64,000 nt of DNA from Sphingomonas ginsengisoli An et al. 2013 (GCF_009363895.1 NZ_CP045434.1:2374501-2438500), one strand, 5' to 3'; counted from the stretch's first letter, positions 29,457-39,027 are shown. Program-made: numbers and translations. The notes: a model not told the origin generated them from the letters alone.

Positions 29457-30584
29457 ATGTCCATCACGATTTCGAGCGCGTTCGATTCCGGCAACATCCG
29501 GGTCGTGAAGCAGGACGGCGCGACCTTCGACCTGGAGATCGTCGCCGATCACCTGAGCGACTTCTACCAGTGGTTCCATTTCCGCCTCGCCGGCGCCGCG
29601 GGCCAGGACGTCACGCTGCGCATCACCAATTGCGCGGGCAGCGCCTACCCCAACGGCTGGCCCGACTATAAGGCGCGGGTCAGCTACGACCGCGAGGAAT
29701 GGCTGTTGGCCGAGGGGACCAGCTTCGCCGACGGCGTGCTGACGATCCGCCTGATCCCCGAGAGCGATCTCGTCTGGCTGGCCTATTTCGCGCCTTACTC
29801 GATGGAGCGGCACCACGACCTGGTCAGCAGCTTCGCGCAGTTCGAGGGGATCAGCTACCGCAGCCTCGGCAAGAGCCTCGACGGGCAGGACATCGACTGC
29901 CTGACGATCGGCGAGGGGCCGCTGACCGCGTGGATCTATGCCCGCCAGCATCCCGGCGAGAGCATGGCCGAATGGTTCATGGAAGGCGCGCTCGAGAAGC
30001 TCGCCGATCCCGACGATCCCGTCGCCCGCGCGCTGCGCAAGGCGGTGACCTTCCACCTCGTGCCCAATATGAATCCCGACGGCTCGAAGCGCGGGCACCT
30101 CCGCACCAACGCCGCGGGCACCAACCTCAACCGCGAGTGGCACGCGCCGAGCGCGGAGAAGAGCCCCGAGGTGCTGTGCGTCCGCAACGCGATGGACCAG
30201 AACCCGCCCGAATTCGCGATGGACATCCACGGCGACGAGGCGATCCCCGCCAACTTCCTCGCCGGCTTCGAGGGCATCCCCTCGCTGACCGAGCGGCAGA
30301 CGCGGCTGTTCAAGCAATATAGCGACACGCTCGAGCGGCTGTGCCCCGATTTCCAGACCCAGCAGGGCTATGAGATCCCGGCGCCGGGCCAGGCCAATAT
30401 GAGCATGTCGACGACCCAGCTCGCCGAGCGCTACGGCTGCCTGTCGATGACGCTGGAAATGCCGTTCAAGGACAATTTCGACCTGCCCGATCCGCTCTAT
30501 GGGTGGAGCCCGGAGCGCTCGAAGTTCCTCGCCCACCATTGCCTGGCAGCGCTCCACGCCATGCTCCCCGACATCCGGGCCTGA
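29457..30584 (+). CDS. M14-type zinc carboxypeptidase (cytosolic carboxypeptidase-like)
   Basis: A 375-residue enzyme with an N-terminal beta-rich domain (about 1-115), as in the CCP/Nna1 group, and a C-terminal M14 peptidase domain. Zinc ligands are the His and Glu of RQHPGESMAEW (about 162-172) and the His of MDIHGDEA (about 255). The catalytic Glu is in MTLEMPF (about 332). NMNPDGSKRGHLR and TNLNREW supply substrate-binding Arg/Asn. There is no signal peptide. Bacterial relatives are thought to trim acidic C-terminal residues, but the substrate is unknown. It is 3 bases upstream of gpmA. Confidence 0.87.
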   Translation: MSITISSAFDSGNIRVVKQDGATFDLEIVADHLSDFYQWFHFRLAGAAGQDVTLRITNCAGSAYPNGWPDYKARVSYDREEWLLAEGTSFADGVLTIRLIPESDLVWLAYFAPYSMERHHDLVSSFAQFEGISYRSLGKSLDGQDIDCLTIGEGPLTAWIYARQHPGESMAEWFMEGALEKLADPDDPVARALRKAVTFHLVPNMNPDGSKRGHLRTNAAGTNLNREWHAPSAEKSPEVLCVRNAMDQNPPEFAMDIHGDEAIPANFLAGFEGIPSLTERQTRLFKQYSDTLERLCPDFQTQQGYEIPAPGQANMSMSTTQLAERYGCLSMTLEMPFKDNFDLPDPLYGWSPERSKFLAHHCLAALHAMLPDIRA

Positions 30585-30587
30585 CGC

Positions 30588-31277
30588 ATGCCGACGCTCG
30601 TCCTGCTCCGCCACGGCCAGTCGCAGTGGAACCTCGAAAACCGCTTCACCGGCTGGTGGGACGTCGACCTGACCGAGGCCGGCGTCGCCGAGGCGAGCGC
30701 GGCGGGCGCGCTGCTGGCGGCCAAGGGCTATGACTTCGACCGTTGCTTCACCTCGGTCCAGCGGCGGGCGATCAAGACGCTCAACCTGGTGCTCGAGCGG
30801 ATGGAGCGGCTGTGGCTCCCGGTGACCAAGGACTGGCGCCTCAATGAGCGCCACTACGGCGGGCTGACCGGGCTCAACAAGGCCGAGACGGTCGCCAAGG
30901 TCGGCGAGGAGCAGGTCAAGATCTGGCGGCGCAGCTTCGACGTCCCGCCGCCGCCGCTCGAGCGCGACAGTCCCTATGCCGCGCTGCAAGACGACCGCCG
31001 CTACGCCGGCGTGACCGTGCCCGCGACCGAGAGTCTCAAGGACACGATCGCCCGCGTCCTGCCTTATTACGAGGCCGAGATCGCGCCGTCGCTCAAGCGC
31101 GGCGAGCGGGTGATCGTCGCCGCCCACGGCAACTCGCTGCGCGCGCTCGAGAAACAATTATCGGGGATCAGCGACGCCGACATCGTCGGGCTCGAAATCC
31201 CGACCGGGCAGCCGATCGTCTACGAGCTGGGCGACGATCTGGCGGTGAAGGACCGGTTTTATCTGAGCGAGCGCTAA
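30588..31277 (+). CDS. gpmA: 2,3-bisphosphoglycerate-dependent phosphoglycerate mutase
   Basis: Interconverts 3- and 2-phosphoglycerate in glycolysis; cytosolic. The 229-residue protein has the RHGQS phosphohistidine motif (His9), [11 protein letters not shown], the [16 protein letters not shown] loop and the second His in AAHGNSLRA (about 183). It is about 20 residues shorter than the E. coli enzyme, a common form in alphaproteobacteria. Confidence 0.95.
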   Translation: MPTLVLLRHGQSQWNLENRFTGWWDVDLTEAGVAEASAAGALLAAKGYDFDRCFTSVQRRAIKTLNLVLERMERLWLPVTKDWRLNERHYGGLTGLNKAETVAKVGEEQVKIWRRSFDVPPPPLERDSPYAALQDDRRYAGVTVPATESLKDTIARVLPYYEAEIAPSLKRGERVIVAAHGNSLRALEKQLSGISDADIVGLEIPTGQPIVYELGDDLAVKDRFYLSER

Positions 31278-31287
31278 GCGCCGACGC

Positions 31288-31881
31288 TCAGGCCGCGGCC
31301 TTGTCCTCGTACATCGCGCGGTCGGCGCGGATGAGGACGGCTTCGGCGCAGTCGCCGCGCTCGATCATCGCGATGCCGATCGCCGCGCTCAACGGGATGA
31401 GCTGGTCGTCGCAGCGGAACTCGCTCCCGGCGATGCGGTCGGCGAGGCGGCTGGCGGTCTCGGCGGCCTGGTCGCTGTCGGCGCGTTCGAGCAGGACCGC
31501 GAACTCGTCCCCGCCGAAGCGCGCCACGAAGTCGCTTTGGCGGACGTCGCCGATCAATAGCTGCGCGAGGTGGACCAGCGCGGCGTCGCCGGCGTGGTGG
31601 CCGAAGCTGTCGTTGACGTTCTTCAGCCCGTCGACGTCGATGAACAGGATCGCCCCGCCGTCGCCGTAGCGGTTGGTGCGGTCGATCAATTTCTCGAGCT
31701 GGCGGGTGAAACCACGGCGGTTGAGCAGGGGCACCAGGCTGTCGTGGTGGGCGAGCTGGTCGAGGTCCTCGATCCTGGCCTCGAGCCGCGCGACCTCACC
31801 CCGCAGGCGGCCGATCTCCTCGATCAGCTCCGCGCGATCAGCGGCCATGCCGCTCCGCTCGACATTCAGCACGTCAGCCAC
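31288..31881 (-). CDS. diguanylate cyclase (GGDEF)
   Basis: A 197-residue protein with an N-terminal coiled coil (about 12-42, ELIEEIGRLRGEVARLEARI) and one GGDEF domain. The active motif is RFGGDEFAV. The inhibitory I-site RQSD lies exactly five residues before GGDEF, so product feedback is expected. No sensor domain is visible, so dimerisation through the coiled coil may set activity. It makes c-di-GMP, for which the PilZ protein at 17013-17399 is a possible receptor. Convergent with gpmA. Confidence 0.93.
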   Translation of the reverse strand: MADVLNVERSGMAADRAELIEEIGRLRGEVARLEARIEDLDQLAHHDSLVPLLNRRGFTRQLEKLIDRTNRYGDGGAILFIDVDGLKNVNDSFGHHAGDAALVHLAQLLIGDVRQSDFVARFGGDEFAVLLERADSDQAAETASRLADRIAGSEFRCDDQLIPLSAAIGIAMIERGDCAEAVLIRADRAMYEDKAAA

Positions 31882-32004
31882 TCAATTGGCCCCCAGCCAA
31901 GGGAACATGAATAATAGCGCAGTTTCCTGCGGTTGCAGAGTCCCAATCACGTCTCGTCCGTCCCGGGCGTTGCGCCGCGGGACACTCCTTCCTAAAGGCC
32001 GCTG

Positions 32005-32484
32005 ATGAGCGCGGCGGTGGGCATCATCATGGGCAGTCGGTCCGACTGGGACACGATGCGCCATGCCGCCCAAACGCTCGAGGCGCTGGGCGTCTCCCAC
32101 GAAGTTACGGTGGTGTCAGCCCATCGGACGCCCGATCGGCTCTACGATTATGCGAAAAAGGCGCGCGGGCGCGGGCTCAAGGTGATCATCGCCGGCGCGG
32201 GCGGGGCGGCGCACCTGCCCGGCATGGCGGCGGCGATGACCAGCCTGCCGGTGCTCGGCGTGCCGGTGAAGAGCCAGGCGCTGGCGGGCGTCGACAGCCT
32301 GCTGAGCATCGTCCAGATGCCCGGCGGGGTGCCGGTCGGCACGCTGGCGATCGGCAAGCCCGGCGCGATCAACGCCGGCCTGCTGGCGGCGGCGATCCTC
32401 AGCTTGAGCGACGACGCCCTCGCCGAGCGGCTCGAGGCGTGGCGCGCGGCGCAAACGGAAGCGGTGGCCGAGAGCCCCGAGTGA
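32005..32484 (+). CDS. purE: N5-carboxyaminoimidazole ribonucleotide mutase
   Basis: Converts N5-CAIR to CAIR in purine synthesis. The 159-residue class I PurE begins [13 protein letters not shown] and has SAHRTPDRL and [11 protein letters not shown], the phosphate and CO2-pocket motifs. Its TGA is overlapped by the GTG of purK. Confidence 0.97.
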   Translation: MSAAVGIIMGSRSDWDTMRHAAQTLEALGVSHEVTVVSAHRTPDRLYDYAKKARGRGLKVIIAGAGGAAHLPGMAAAMTSLPVLGVPVKSQALAGVDSLLSIVQMPGGVPVGTLAIGKPGAINAGLLAAAILSLSDDALAERLEAWRAAQTEAVAESPE

Positions 32485-33536
32485 TCCGGCCGGGCGCGAC
32501 CATCGGCATCGTCGGCGGCGGCCAGCTTGGCCGGATGCTGAGCGTGGCGGCGGCGCAGCTCGGCTATCGCACCCACATCTTCGATCCGCACGAGCGGCCG
32601 TGCGCGGCCGACGTCGCCGCCGACTTCACCCGCGCCGAGTATGACGACCGCGCGGCGCTCGAGCGCTTCGCGGCGGCCTGCGACGTCGTCACCTACGAGT
32701 TCGAGAATTTGAGCGTCGGACCGCTCGAGGGGTTGGGCGACAAGTTGCGCCCGGGCACCCGCTCGCTCGGCGTCGCGCAGGACCGCGCGGCGGAAAAGCA
32801 ATTCATCGAAAGCACCGGCGGCCGCGTCGCCCCGTGGCGCGCGGTCGAGAGCCTAAGCGACGTCGAGGCGGCGGTCGCCGCGCTCGGCTGCCCCTTGGTG
32901 CTCAAGACCCGCCGCTATGGCTATGACGGCAAGGGCCAGGCGTGGGTCCGCTCCCCCGCCGATGCCGCCGCGGCGTGGGCCGCGATCGGCGCACAGCCGG
33001 CGGTGGCCGAGGCGGGGATGAGCTTCGCCGCCGAATTCTCGCTGATCGTCGCGCGCGGGCTCGATGGTGGCAGCGCGATCTTCCCGGCTCCGCGCAACGA
33101 TCATGAGGGCGGCATCCTGCGCACCTCGACCGTGCCGGCCGGCCCGCTGGTCGCGCCGCACCTCGCCGCCGCCGAGCCGATGGCCCGCGCCATCGCCGAC
33201 GCGCTCGGCCATGTCGGGGTGCTGACGGTCGAGTTTTTCGCCTGCGCCGACGGCCCGGTGGTCAACGAGATCGCGCCGCGGGTCCACAACAGCGGCCACT
33301 GGACGATCGAGGGCGCCGCCACCTCGCAGTTCGAGCAGCACATCCGCGCGATCTGCGGCCTCCCGCTCGGCAGCACCGCGCTCAGGGGCAGCGGAGCGAC
33401 GATGGACAATCTGATCGGCGACGAGGTGGCGCGCTGGCCCGACCTGGTCGCCGAGCCCGGCGCGAGCGTCCACCTCTACGGCAAGGGCGACGCCCGGCCC
33501 GGGCGCAAGATGGGGCATGTCACGCGGGTGCGGTGA
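32481..33536 (+). CDS. purK: N5-carboxyaminoimidazole ribonucleotide synthase
   Basis: An ATP-grasp enzyme making N5-CAIR from AIR, ATP and bicarbonate. The 351-residue protein starts at GTG 32481 in a 4-bp overlap with purE and shows [24 protein letters not shown] and [14 protein letters not shown], all family signatures. Core gene. Immediately downstream the accessory repeat/ORFan patch begins. Confidence 0.97.
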   Translation: MIRPGATIGIVGGGQLGRMLSVAAAQLGYRTHIFDPHERPCAADVAADFTRAEYDDRAALERFAAACDVVTYEFENLSVGPLEGLGDKLRPGTRSLGVAQDRAAEKQFIESTGGRVAPWRAVESLSDVEAAVAALGCPLVLKTRRYGYDGKGQAWVRSPADAAAAWAAIGAQPAVAEAGMSFAAEFSLIVARGLDGGSAIFPAPRNDHEGGILRTSTVPAGPLVAPHLAAAEPMARAIADALGHVGVLTVEFFACADGPVVNEIAPRVHNSGHWTIEGAATSQFEQHIRAICGLPLGSTALRGSGATMDNLIGDEVARWPDLVAEPGASVHLYGKGDARPGRKMGHVTRVR

Positions 33537-33544
33537 GGCTCCAA

Positions 33545-33565
33545 TTTCGACCCGTTGCGGACATT
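33545..33565 (+). repeat. copy 1 of the TTGCGGACATT repeat (half element)
   Basis: TTTCGACCCGTTGCGGACATT shares 19 of 21 bases with the right part of the full repeat at 34103-34130. The left GTCCGC arm is missing. It starts 8 bases after the purK stop, and its last bases supply the TAA stop of the minus-strand gene 33564-34079. Confidence 0.7.
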
Positions 33566-34079
33566 AGAGGGGCGGAGGCCGAGTGTCGGTCCAGCAGGAG
33601 GTGAGGCGACCTTGAGCTTTGCGCCACCAGCTCGCCAGTGGCCCGACATACTCGGCAAGGCGCTCCGTTCGCATGCCCCTCCCCTCGTATGAAATCAGGG
33701 ACAACAGCGGCGTGTCGGACACGATTGGGTGCGAAGCGTTGCGCTCCTGCGACCTGACCTGCGGAAGCTGGCTCATCTCACTCCGAAGTGCCGGGCAGTC
33801 GTTCCCGTCGATGTATCGATGAAACTTCAAGGTCGTCGCCTCGCACTTACCTGCGATTTTACGACCGCACCAATTGCTTTCCTCGTCGTAGGCCTCGGCA
33901 AACCAGTGGGCATTTGCCCCTACTCCGCTTAAGAGGAACGAGGTGGAGTTATGGCTTTCGATACCCAAACCGCCACCTTCTTCGAGAAGAGCAAAGCGCG
34001 GCATCGCACGATCACTGGGCGGCTGCTCCCTTGCTGCCGTGGTAAGAGAGAGAGCGCCGGTAACTAGAACCTGCCACAT
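33564..34079 (-). CDS. ORFan, possible exported protein
   Basis: A 171-residue open frame with a weakly hydrophobic leader (MWQVLVTGALSLTTAA) and four cysteines (NWCGRK, AGKCE, NDCPALR, TSCWTD). Base composition is lower in GC than purK. It is bracketed by two copies of the 33545/34103 repeat, the first of which provides its stop codon. No family is recognised. It could be a genuine cassette-type ORFan or a spurious frame. The cysteine pattern and lack of Arg-rich runs favour real. Confidence 0.5.
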   Translation of the reverse strand: MWQVLVTGALSLTTAAREQPPSDRAMPRFALLEEGGGLGIESHNSTSFLLSGVGANAHWFAEAYDEESNWCGRKIAGKCEATTLKFHRYIDGNDCPALRSEMSQLPQVRSQERNASHPIVSDTPLLSLISYEGRGMRTERLAEYVGPLASWWRKAQGRLTSCWTDTRPPPL

Positions 34080-34102
34080 AAGCCGGTCACTAGGCTACGC
34101 AA

Positions 34103-34130
34103 CGTCCGCTTTCCACCCATTGCGGACATT
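34103..34130 (+). repeat. copy 2 of the repeat (complete, with inverted arms)
   Basis: GTCCGC (34104-34109) and GCGGAC (34122-34127) form inverted arms around TTTCCACCCATT, ending in ATT. Same orientation as the copies at 33545 and 35028. I associate this repeat type with sphingomonad genomes. It sits directly upstream of the ORFan 33564-34079 and of the small gene at 34155. Confidence 0.75.
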
Positions 34131-34154
34131 GGACGCGCAACGCACAATGGCCTC

Positions 34155-34331
34155 ATGCGCAGGATTTTCGACGTGCTTGCGGTGGCCGCGCTCGCTGGTG
34201 GCATCACCTTCCTCCTGCGGTGGTGGCTGACGGTCGACAGCATCTGGCCCGCCGTCGGGGGAGCGATTCTGGGAACGGGCATCCGGGAAGGCTGGGTGGC
34301 GTTCCGCCGCGAGCGGATGTCACAGCCGTGA
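34155..34331 (+). CDS. 58-residue putative membrane protein
   Basis: Read directly: MRRIFDVLAVAALAGGITF, then LLRWWLTVDSIWP, a Gly-rich second hydrophobic stretch (AVGGAILGTG) and a basic tail ending RERMSQP. Two short membrane segments are likely. There is no good ribosome site, and the gene starts 24 bases after a repeat copy. Unknown function, plausible but unproven. Confidence 0.45.
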   Translation: MRRIFDVLAVAALAGGITFLLRWWLTVDSIWPAVGGAILGTGIREGWVAFRRERMSQP

Positions 34332-34390
34332 GTACGGTCCGCTCCTTGTGCCCCCGGCCACGCGCCAGCCACGCCTAGCAAGGGATCGCC

Positions 34391-34966
34391 ATGACCGTTG
34401 CGTCGCATGTTACCGTGTTTCTGGCCATTATCGTTGCTCTCGCCGTCGGCGATCTTGCCACCAGCTTTCACCGTCTGATGACCGCCCGCGCGCGGGTGCG
34501 CTGGTATTGGCCGGTACTCGTCCTGGCCGCCTTCGTCCTGGCAATGTTGCTCGAATCTTACTGGGTCGACTTCAGCATCTACAGCGACGAGCGCTCACTG
34601 ACGATTGCCGCATTCTTTCCCGACGTGATGATCCGAATCCTCGTCTTCCTCATGGCCGCGGCTATCCTCCCGGACTCGTTGCCGCGAGGGACCGTCGATC
34701 TTCGTGGTCATTACTGGATGCAGGCGCGCTATTTCTGGAGCCTGATGCTGCTCGCCTATGCCGCGATCTTCCTCGTCTTTGCCCCGCGGACGACGGAGCA
34801 GGGCGTGACCGTCATCAGCTTTCTTGAACAGTGGTGGGGAAACATCCTGACGATGGCGGCCGCCGCCATCATGATTTTCAGTCGCCGCGAATGGCTGCAC
34901 AAGCTGCTGATCCTGATGATCGCGGCCATCGCCATCGATAATTTCTACGGTCAGGCGATCGGCTAA
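34391..34966 (+). CDS. membrane protein of unknown function
   Basis: A 191-residue protein with about five hydrophobic segments (approximately 5-22, 40-55, 80-98, 115-132 and 145-185) separated by short polar loops (AVGDLATSFHRL, DFSIYSDERS, REWLHK). Codon use is more even than in neighbouring core genes, suggesting acquisition. It stands 59 bases behind the small membrane gene, and the two may be one cassette between repeat copies 2 and 3. No family recognised. Confidence 0.65.
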   Translation: MTVASHVTVFLAIIVALAVGDLATSFHRLMTARARVRWYWPVLVLAAFVLAMLLESYWVDFSIYSDERSLTIAAFFPDVMIRILVFLMAAAILPDSLPRGTVDLRGHYWMQARYFWSLMLLAYAAIFLVFAPRTTEQGVTVISFLEQWWGNILTMAAAAIMIFSRREWLHKLLILMIAAIAIDNFYGQAIG

Positions 34967-35027
34967 GGCTGGCCGCCGCGAGGCTCGGACAGGAAACTGA
35001 TCAAGGGGCTTGATTTGCGAGCCCGGA

Positions 35028-35049
35028 GTGTCCGCTTTCCACCCGGCGC
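35028..35049 (+). repeat. copy 3 of the repeat (left part)
   Basis: GTGTCCGCTTTCCACCCGG keeps the left GTCCGCTTTCCACCC of copy 2 and then diverges. Same orientation as copies 1 and 2. It marks the right edge of the lower-GC patch. Confidence 0.65.
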
Positions 35050-35064
35050 AAACCTTCCGAGCCA

Positions 35065-35259
35065 CTAGCGCCGTAGCAGGAGCACGCCGACTAGCGCGCC
35101 GATGAGCGCTGCCGCCGTCCATAGCGGGAGGGCGTGTTGCCACCAGGCGGGGGCGTCGGCGCGGGCGAGGGCTAGAGCGGCGAGCTTGTCGCCACGGCGC
35201 TGGCCGTGCTCGGGGCGGGGGACGTCGGGGGTCTGGCGGCGTTCGATCTTGAAGCTCAT
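35065..35259 (-). CDS. small C-terminally anchored membrane protein
   Basis: 64 residues: a polar, basic first half (MSFKIERRQTPDVPRPEHGQ) and a single hydrophobic helix at the C-terminus (LWTAAALIGALVGVLLL) followed by RR. This is a tail-anchored layout. It is unrecognised but looks coding, with a GC-rich composition like the core genome, unlike the ORFans just to the left. Confidence 0.6.
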   Translation of the reverse strand: MSFKIERRQTPDVPRPEHGQRRGDKLAALALARADAPAWWQHALPLWTAAALIGALVGVLLLRR

Positions 35260-35323
35260 CCCGTGGGGCTAACACGGCCTAGGGCCAAGTCGACGGCGCT
35301 TGTGCGAACTGTTTCAGCCCGGG

Positions 35324-35980
35324 TCAGTGGGGGCGGTTCTGGGCGATCCACTGGAGCTCGTGCGCGGCGATGGCGTCGTCGGGCTCGAAGCGCTGGCTCT
35401 GCTTGTAGGCGCTTACCGCCTCGTGCCACCGGCCGAGGTCGGACAAGGTGAAGCCCTGGCCGCGCAGGGCGACCGCCTGGACGTGCCGGCTCAGGCGCTT
35501 GTCGGCGACCTTGGTGCCGAGCTGCTGGGCCTGGCGGTAGAGGTCGAGCGCACGCTCGTTGCCGCCGTTGGAGCGGACCGCGAAGGCATATTCGATGAGA
35601 TATTGCGGGTTCTGCGGATCGTGGCCGACCAGCGTGGCGAGCATCTGCTCGGCCTCGGCGGTGCGCTTGAGCTCGGTCAGCGCATAGCCCCTTGCAAGCA
35701 TCACGTCGCAAAAGTCGTTGGGCAGCGTCACGGTGACGTTGGCAGGCATCATCCGCTGGATCATCGCCACCGCATAGCGCGGGCAGGGCGCCTTGGGGTC
35801 CTTGGCCTCGTCGGCGATCGCCTTGGCGACGAGCGGGTCGAGCAGCGCGAGCGCCTGCGCGGGCTGATGCTGGTCGATGAGGGTCCGCGCCCTCTCGAGC
35901 TCGCTTGGCGGCTGGGGCTGCGCGAGCGCGCCCGTCGCGCCGCCGAGCAGCAGCGCCGCCGCCAGAATCACCTTGTTCAT
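35324..35980 (-). CDS. periplasmic tetratricopeptide-repeat protein
   Basis: 218 residues with a signal peptide (MNKVILAAALLLGGATGALAQ; GGGAGG-like site before ATG 35980). TPR-like helices follow: ELERARTLIDQHQPAQALALL, then MLARGYALTELKRTAEAEQML, YAFAVRSNGGNERALDLYRQA and LSDLGRWHEAVSAYKQS. One Cys pair (APCPRY, NDFCDVM) could form a disulfide. Probably a protein-interaction scaffold. Partners unknown. Confidence 0.78.
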   Translation of the reverse strand: MNKVILAAALLLGGATGALAQPQPPSELERARTLIDQHQPAQALALLDPLVAKAIADEAKDPKAPCPRYAVAMIQRMMPANVTVTLPNDFCDVMLARGYALTELKRTAEAEQMLATLVGHDPQNPQYLIEYAFAVRSNGGNERALDLYRQAQQLGTKVADKRLSRHVQAVALRGQGFTLSDLGRWHEAVSAYKQSQRFEPDDAIAAHELQWIAQNRPH

Positions 35981-36045
35981 CGCCGACCTCCCTGTTGCCC
36001 GAAAGCTGCCGCAGGTTAAGCTTTCGGGCAAGGGGCGATCCAGGC

Positions 36046-38847
36046 TCAGCGGGCCTGCGCGACCTCCACCGGGAGGCCGAGCTTGTCGAGTTGGGGGCGG
36101 ACCTTGGCGGCGTCGCCGACCACCACCCAGACGAAGCCGTTGGGATCGACCGCCCCCTTGAGCGCGGCGTCGAGCTGAGGGGCGGCGAGGGCGCGGTACT
36201 TGCCGGCGAGCTGGACCTGATAGTCGTCGGGGCGGCCGTAGAGCGAATTGCTCATCAGCGCGCCGAGCACCGCGGCGCTGGTCTCGTAGCGGCCGGGCAG
36301 GGCGTTGACGTTGTTGGCGACGAGCCGGGTCAGCTCCTCGCCGGTGACGCCCTTGGCCCCGAGCAGGTCGGTGATGTTGCTGTTCAAGGCGGCGATGCTG
36401 TCGCCGGTGCGGTCGGCCTGGACGGGCGCGCTGACGATGTAGGGCGCGGCGTGCTGGCTGAAGCCGAAGTTGCCGCTGACGCCATAGCTCCAGCCCTTGG
36501 TCTCGCGCAGGTCCATGTTGATCCGCGAGAGGAAGTTGCCGCCGAGCACCTCGCTCGCCGCGCTGACGGGGATGATGTTGCCGCGCGGGTCGACCGGGGT
36601 GAGCTGGGCGCCGATGATCACCGACTGGGGCGAGCCCGGGCGATCGATCAGCACGATCCGCGAGGCCCTGGGCCGCGCCGGCGGGGCGGTGAAGGTCTTG
36701 ACGCCCTTGGGCGAGGCTGGGGCAGCCCAGCTGCCGAAGCGCTGCTCGAGCAAGGGCTTCAGTTCGGCCAGCGGGCGGTCCGAGACGACGAAGATCTCGG
36801 CATTGTCGGGCCGCAGCCAGCGCTGCTGGTAGGTCTTGAGGTCGGCCTGGCTGAAACCCTTGACCGCCGCGATGTCGCCGCCCGGGGGGCCGCCATAGGG
36901 GTGCGAGGCGCCGTAGAGCAGCGCCGGCAGCGCGCGCGAGGCGATGCCGTTGGGGTCCTTCTGCGCCTGGGCGATGCCGGTCAGCGTCTGGGTGCGGACG
37001 CGTTCGATCTCCGATGGAGCGAAGGTCGGCTGCTCGACCACTTTCTCGAGCAGGTCGAGCGAGGGGGCGAGGTTGGCGCTGAGCGCGGACAAGGTAACGT
37101 TGCTGCGGTCGGCGCCCGAGCTGGCCCCGATCTCGGCGCCCAGCTCTTCCTGGCGCTCGGCGATCTGCTGCGAGGTGAGGCCGCCGGCGCCCTCCTCGAG
37201 CAGCCCGAGGGTGAAGTCGCTGAGGCCGCGCTGGGTGGGCGCGTCGGAGGCGTCGCCGGCGTCGAACGACAGCGCCATCTGGGTCAGCGGCACCGCGGTG
37301 CGCCGGGCGTAGGTGATCTTGATGCCGTTGCCGAGCTGGGTGCGCTCGACCGCCGGGAAGTTCAATTGCGCGAGGGTCGCCAGCGGCGGGATGGCGCGCT
37401 TGGTCGAGGGCGGCGGGGTGCCTTCCTTGGGGGCGGTGCCCTGCGGGCGGACCGCGGCTTCCTGATAGGGCGGACGGTCACCCGGCTCGAGCCGGATCTT
37501 GAGCGGCGGGCGGGTCAGCCAGCGGCCGAAGACGGTGCGAACCTGCGCCGGGGTGACCGCCGCCAGCTCGTCGAGGTTGCGCTTGTAGAAATTGCTGTTG
37601 CCCGCATAGACCTGGCCTTCGGCGAGCGCGACGGCCTTGCCGCCGAAGCCGCCGACCTGCTCGAGCCCGCGGATCCGGCCGGCGACTTCCTGAGTCGCGG
37701 CGCGGCGTAGCTCGGCCTGGGTCGGGCCGTGCTTGATGTAGTCGGCCATCAGTTCGTCGAGGCGCTTCTCGACCCGCGCCGGGTCGACCCCGGGGGCGAC
37801 CACCGCGGTGACGCTGAAGAAGCCGACGCGCTGGAAGCTGCTGTTCGAGGCCGACACGCCGACCGCGAGCTTCTCGTTGCGGACCAGCGCCTGGTCGAGC
37901 CGCGAGGAGGCGAGGCCGCCGAGGACCGAGCCGCCGAGGTCGAGCGCCGGAGCGTCCTTGCCGAGCATCCCGGGGACCGCCCAGTAGCGCTGGATCTGGG
38001 TCGCCGCGATGCGGTCCTTCATGACGATGGTCTTGCCGTTGGCCGCAGGGACCGCGGCCGCCGCCGGCGTGTTGACCGGACCGCGCTTGATCGCGCCAAA
38101 ATATTTCTCGACCAGCGGGCGCGCCTCGGCGGCGTTGATGTCGCCGGCGAGAACGAGCACCGCATTGTTGGGCCCGTACTTGTCGCGGAACCAGTTCTGG
38201 ACGTCGGCCAGGCTGGCGGCGTCGAGGTCTGCCATCGAGCCGATCGTGCTGTGGTGATAGGGGTGGCCGGCGGGGAAGAGGTTGTCGAGCACCTCGTAGA
38301 AGACGAGCCCGCCCGGGCGGTTGTCGCCCTGGCGCTTCTCGTTCTGAACGACGCCGCGCTGGTTATCGAGCTTCTCCTGCGTCAGCGCGCCAAGAAGATA
38401 GCCCATGCGGTCGCTTTCCATGAACAACGCCCGCTCGAGCGCGCCGCGCGGGACGGTTTCGAAATAGTTGGTGCGGTCGAAGAAGGTGGTGCCGTTATAG
38501 TCGGTGCCGCCGACCTGCTGGAGATAGGTGAAATAGTCGCCGGGCAGGTTCTCCGACCCGTTGAACATCAGATGCTCGAACAAATGGGCGTAGCCGGTCT
38601 TGCCCTTGGGCTCATCCTTGGAGCCGACATTATACCACGTGCTGACCGCGACGATCGGCGCCTTGCGGTCCTCGTGGACGACGACGGTGAGGCCGTTGGC
38701 GAGCTTGAACACGCTGTTGGGGATGCGGACCTGGGCGACGAGGCTGCTGACCGGGGCGGCGGCGCTGCTCGCGGCGGGCTGCGCGAAGGCCGGCGCGGTG
38801 AGCGCGGCGGTGCTGGCCAGGAACAGGGCGAGACGGGGCAGGGTCAT
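36046..38847 (-). CDS. secreted M16 family zinc peptidase (pitrilysin-like)
   Basis: 933 residues with a signal peptide. The first M16 domain holds the inverted zinc motif HLFEH (88-92) and the downstream Glu in GVVQNEKRQ. The second half (from about 480) is a paralogous but catalytically dead M16 domain lacking HxxEH, as in the two-half type. It keeps the Arg/Tyr substrate-binding region TKGWSYGVSG (about 785). ATG 38847 gives the signal peptide; the longer frame upstream is Arg-rich noise. Likely degrades short peptides in the periplasm. Confidence 0.92.
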   Translation of the reverse strand: MTLPRLALFLASTAALTAPAFAQPAASSAAAPVSSLVAQVRIPNSVFKLANGLTVVVHEDRKAPIVAVSTWYNVGSKDEPKGKTGYAHLFEHLMFNGSENLPGDYFTYLQQVGGTDYNGTTFFDRTNYFETVPRGALERALFMESDRMGYLLGALTQEKLDNQRGVVQNEKRQGDNRPGGLVFYEVLDNLFPAGHPYHHSTIGSMADLDAASLADVQNWFRDKYGPNNAVLVLAGDINAAEARPLVEKYFGAIKRGPVNTPAAAAVPAANGKTIVMKDRIAATQIQRYWAVPGMLGKDAPALDLGGSVLGGLASSRLDQALVRNEKLAVGVSASNSSFQRVGFFSVTAVVAPGVDPARVEKRLDELMADYIKHGPTQAELRRAATQEVAGRIRGLEQVGGFGGKAVALAEGQVYAGNSNFYKRNLDELAAVTPAQVRTVFGRWLTRPPLKIRLEPGDRPPYQEAAVRPQGTAPKEGTPPPSTKRAIPPLATLAQLNFPAVERTQLGNGIKITYARRTAVPLTQMALSFDAGDASDAPTQRGLSDFTLGLLEEGAGGLTSQQIAERQEELGAEIGASSGADRSNVTLSALSANLAPSLDLLEKVVEQPTFAPSEIERVRTQTLTGIAQAQKDPNGIASRALPALLYGASHPYGGPPGGDIAAVKGFSQADLKTYQQRWLRPDNAEIFVVSDRPLAELKPLLEQRFGSWAAPASPKGVKTFTAPPARPRASRIVLIDRPGSPQSVIIGAQLTPVDPRGNIIPVSAASEVLGGNFLSRINMDLRETKGWSYGVSGNFGFSQHAAPYIVSAPVQADRTGDSIAALNSNITDLLGAKGVTGEELTRLVANNVNALPGRYETSAAVLGALMSNSLYGRPDDYQVQLAGKYRALAAPQLDAALKGAVDPNGFVWVVVGDAAKVRPQLDKLGLPVEVAQAR

Positions 38848-39027
38848 GTTGGGCAGGCTCCACGAACGCTGAGAAATAAGCGCGCGGATGCTAGGCGTCG
38901 GGGCGGGCCACGCAAGCGCCATCGACCAACGGCGCGGCCGCTTCGACCGGCGGCGGTGCATGACAGCGCGCCACCGCTCTGCTAGCGGACGCGCCAATTC
39001 CCTTCAGCTTGCAGAAGAACCGCCCGC

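Noticed and set aside
29421..31157. 578-codon minus-strand frame opposite the M14 peptidase and gpmA
   Set aside because: Low-complexity shadow; both plus-strand genes carry complete active-site motifs.
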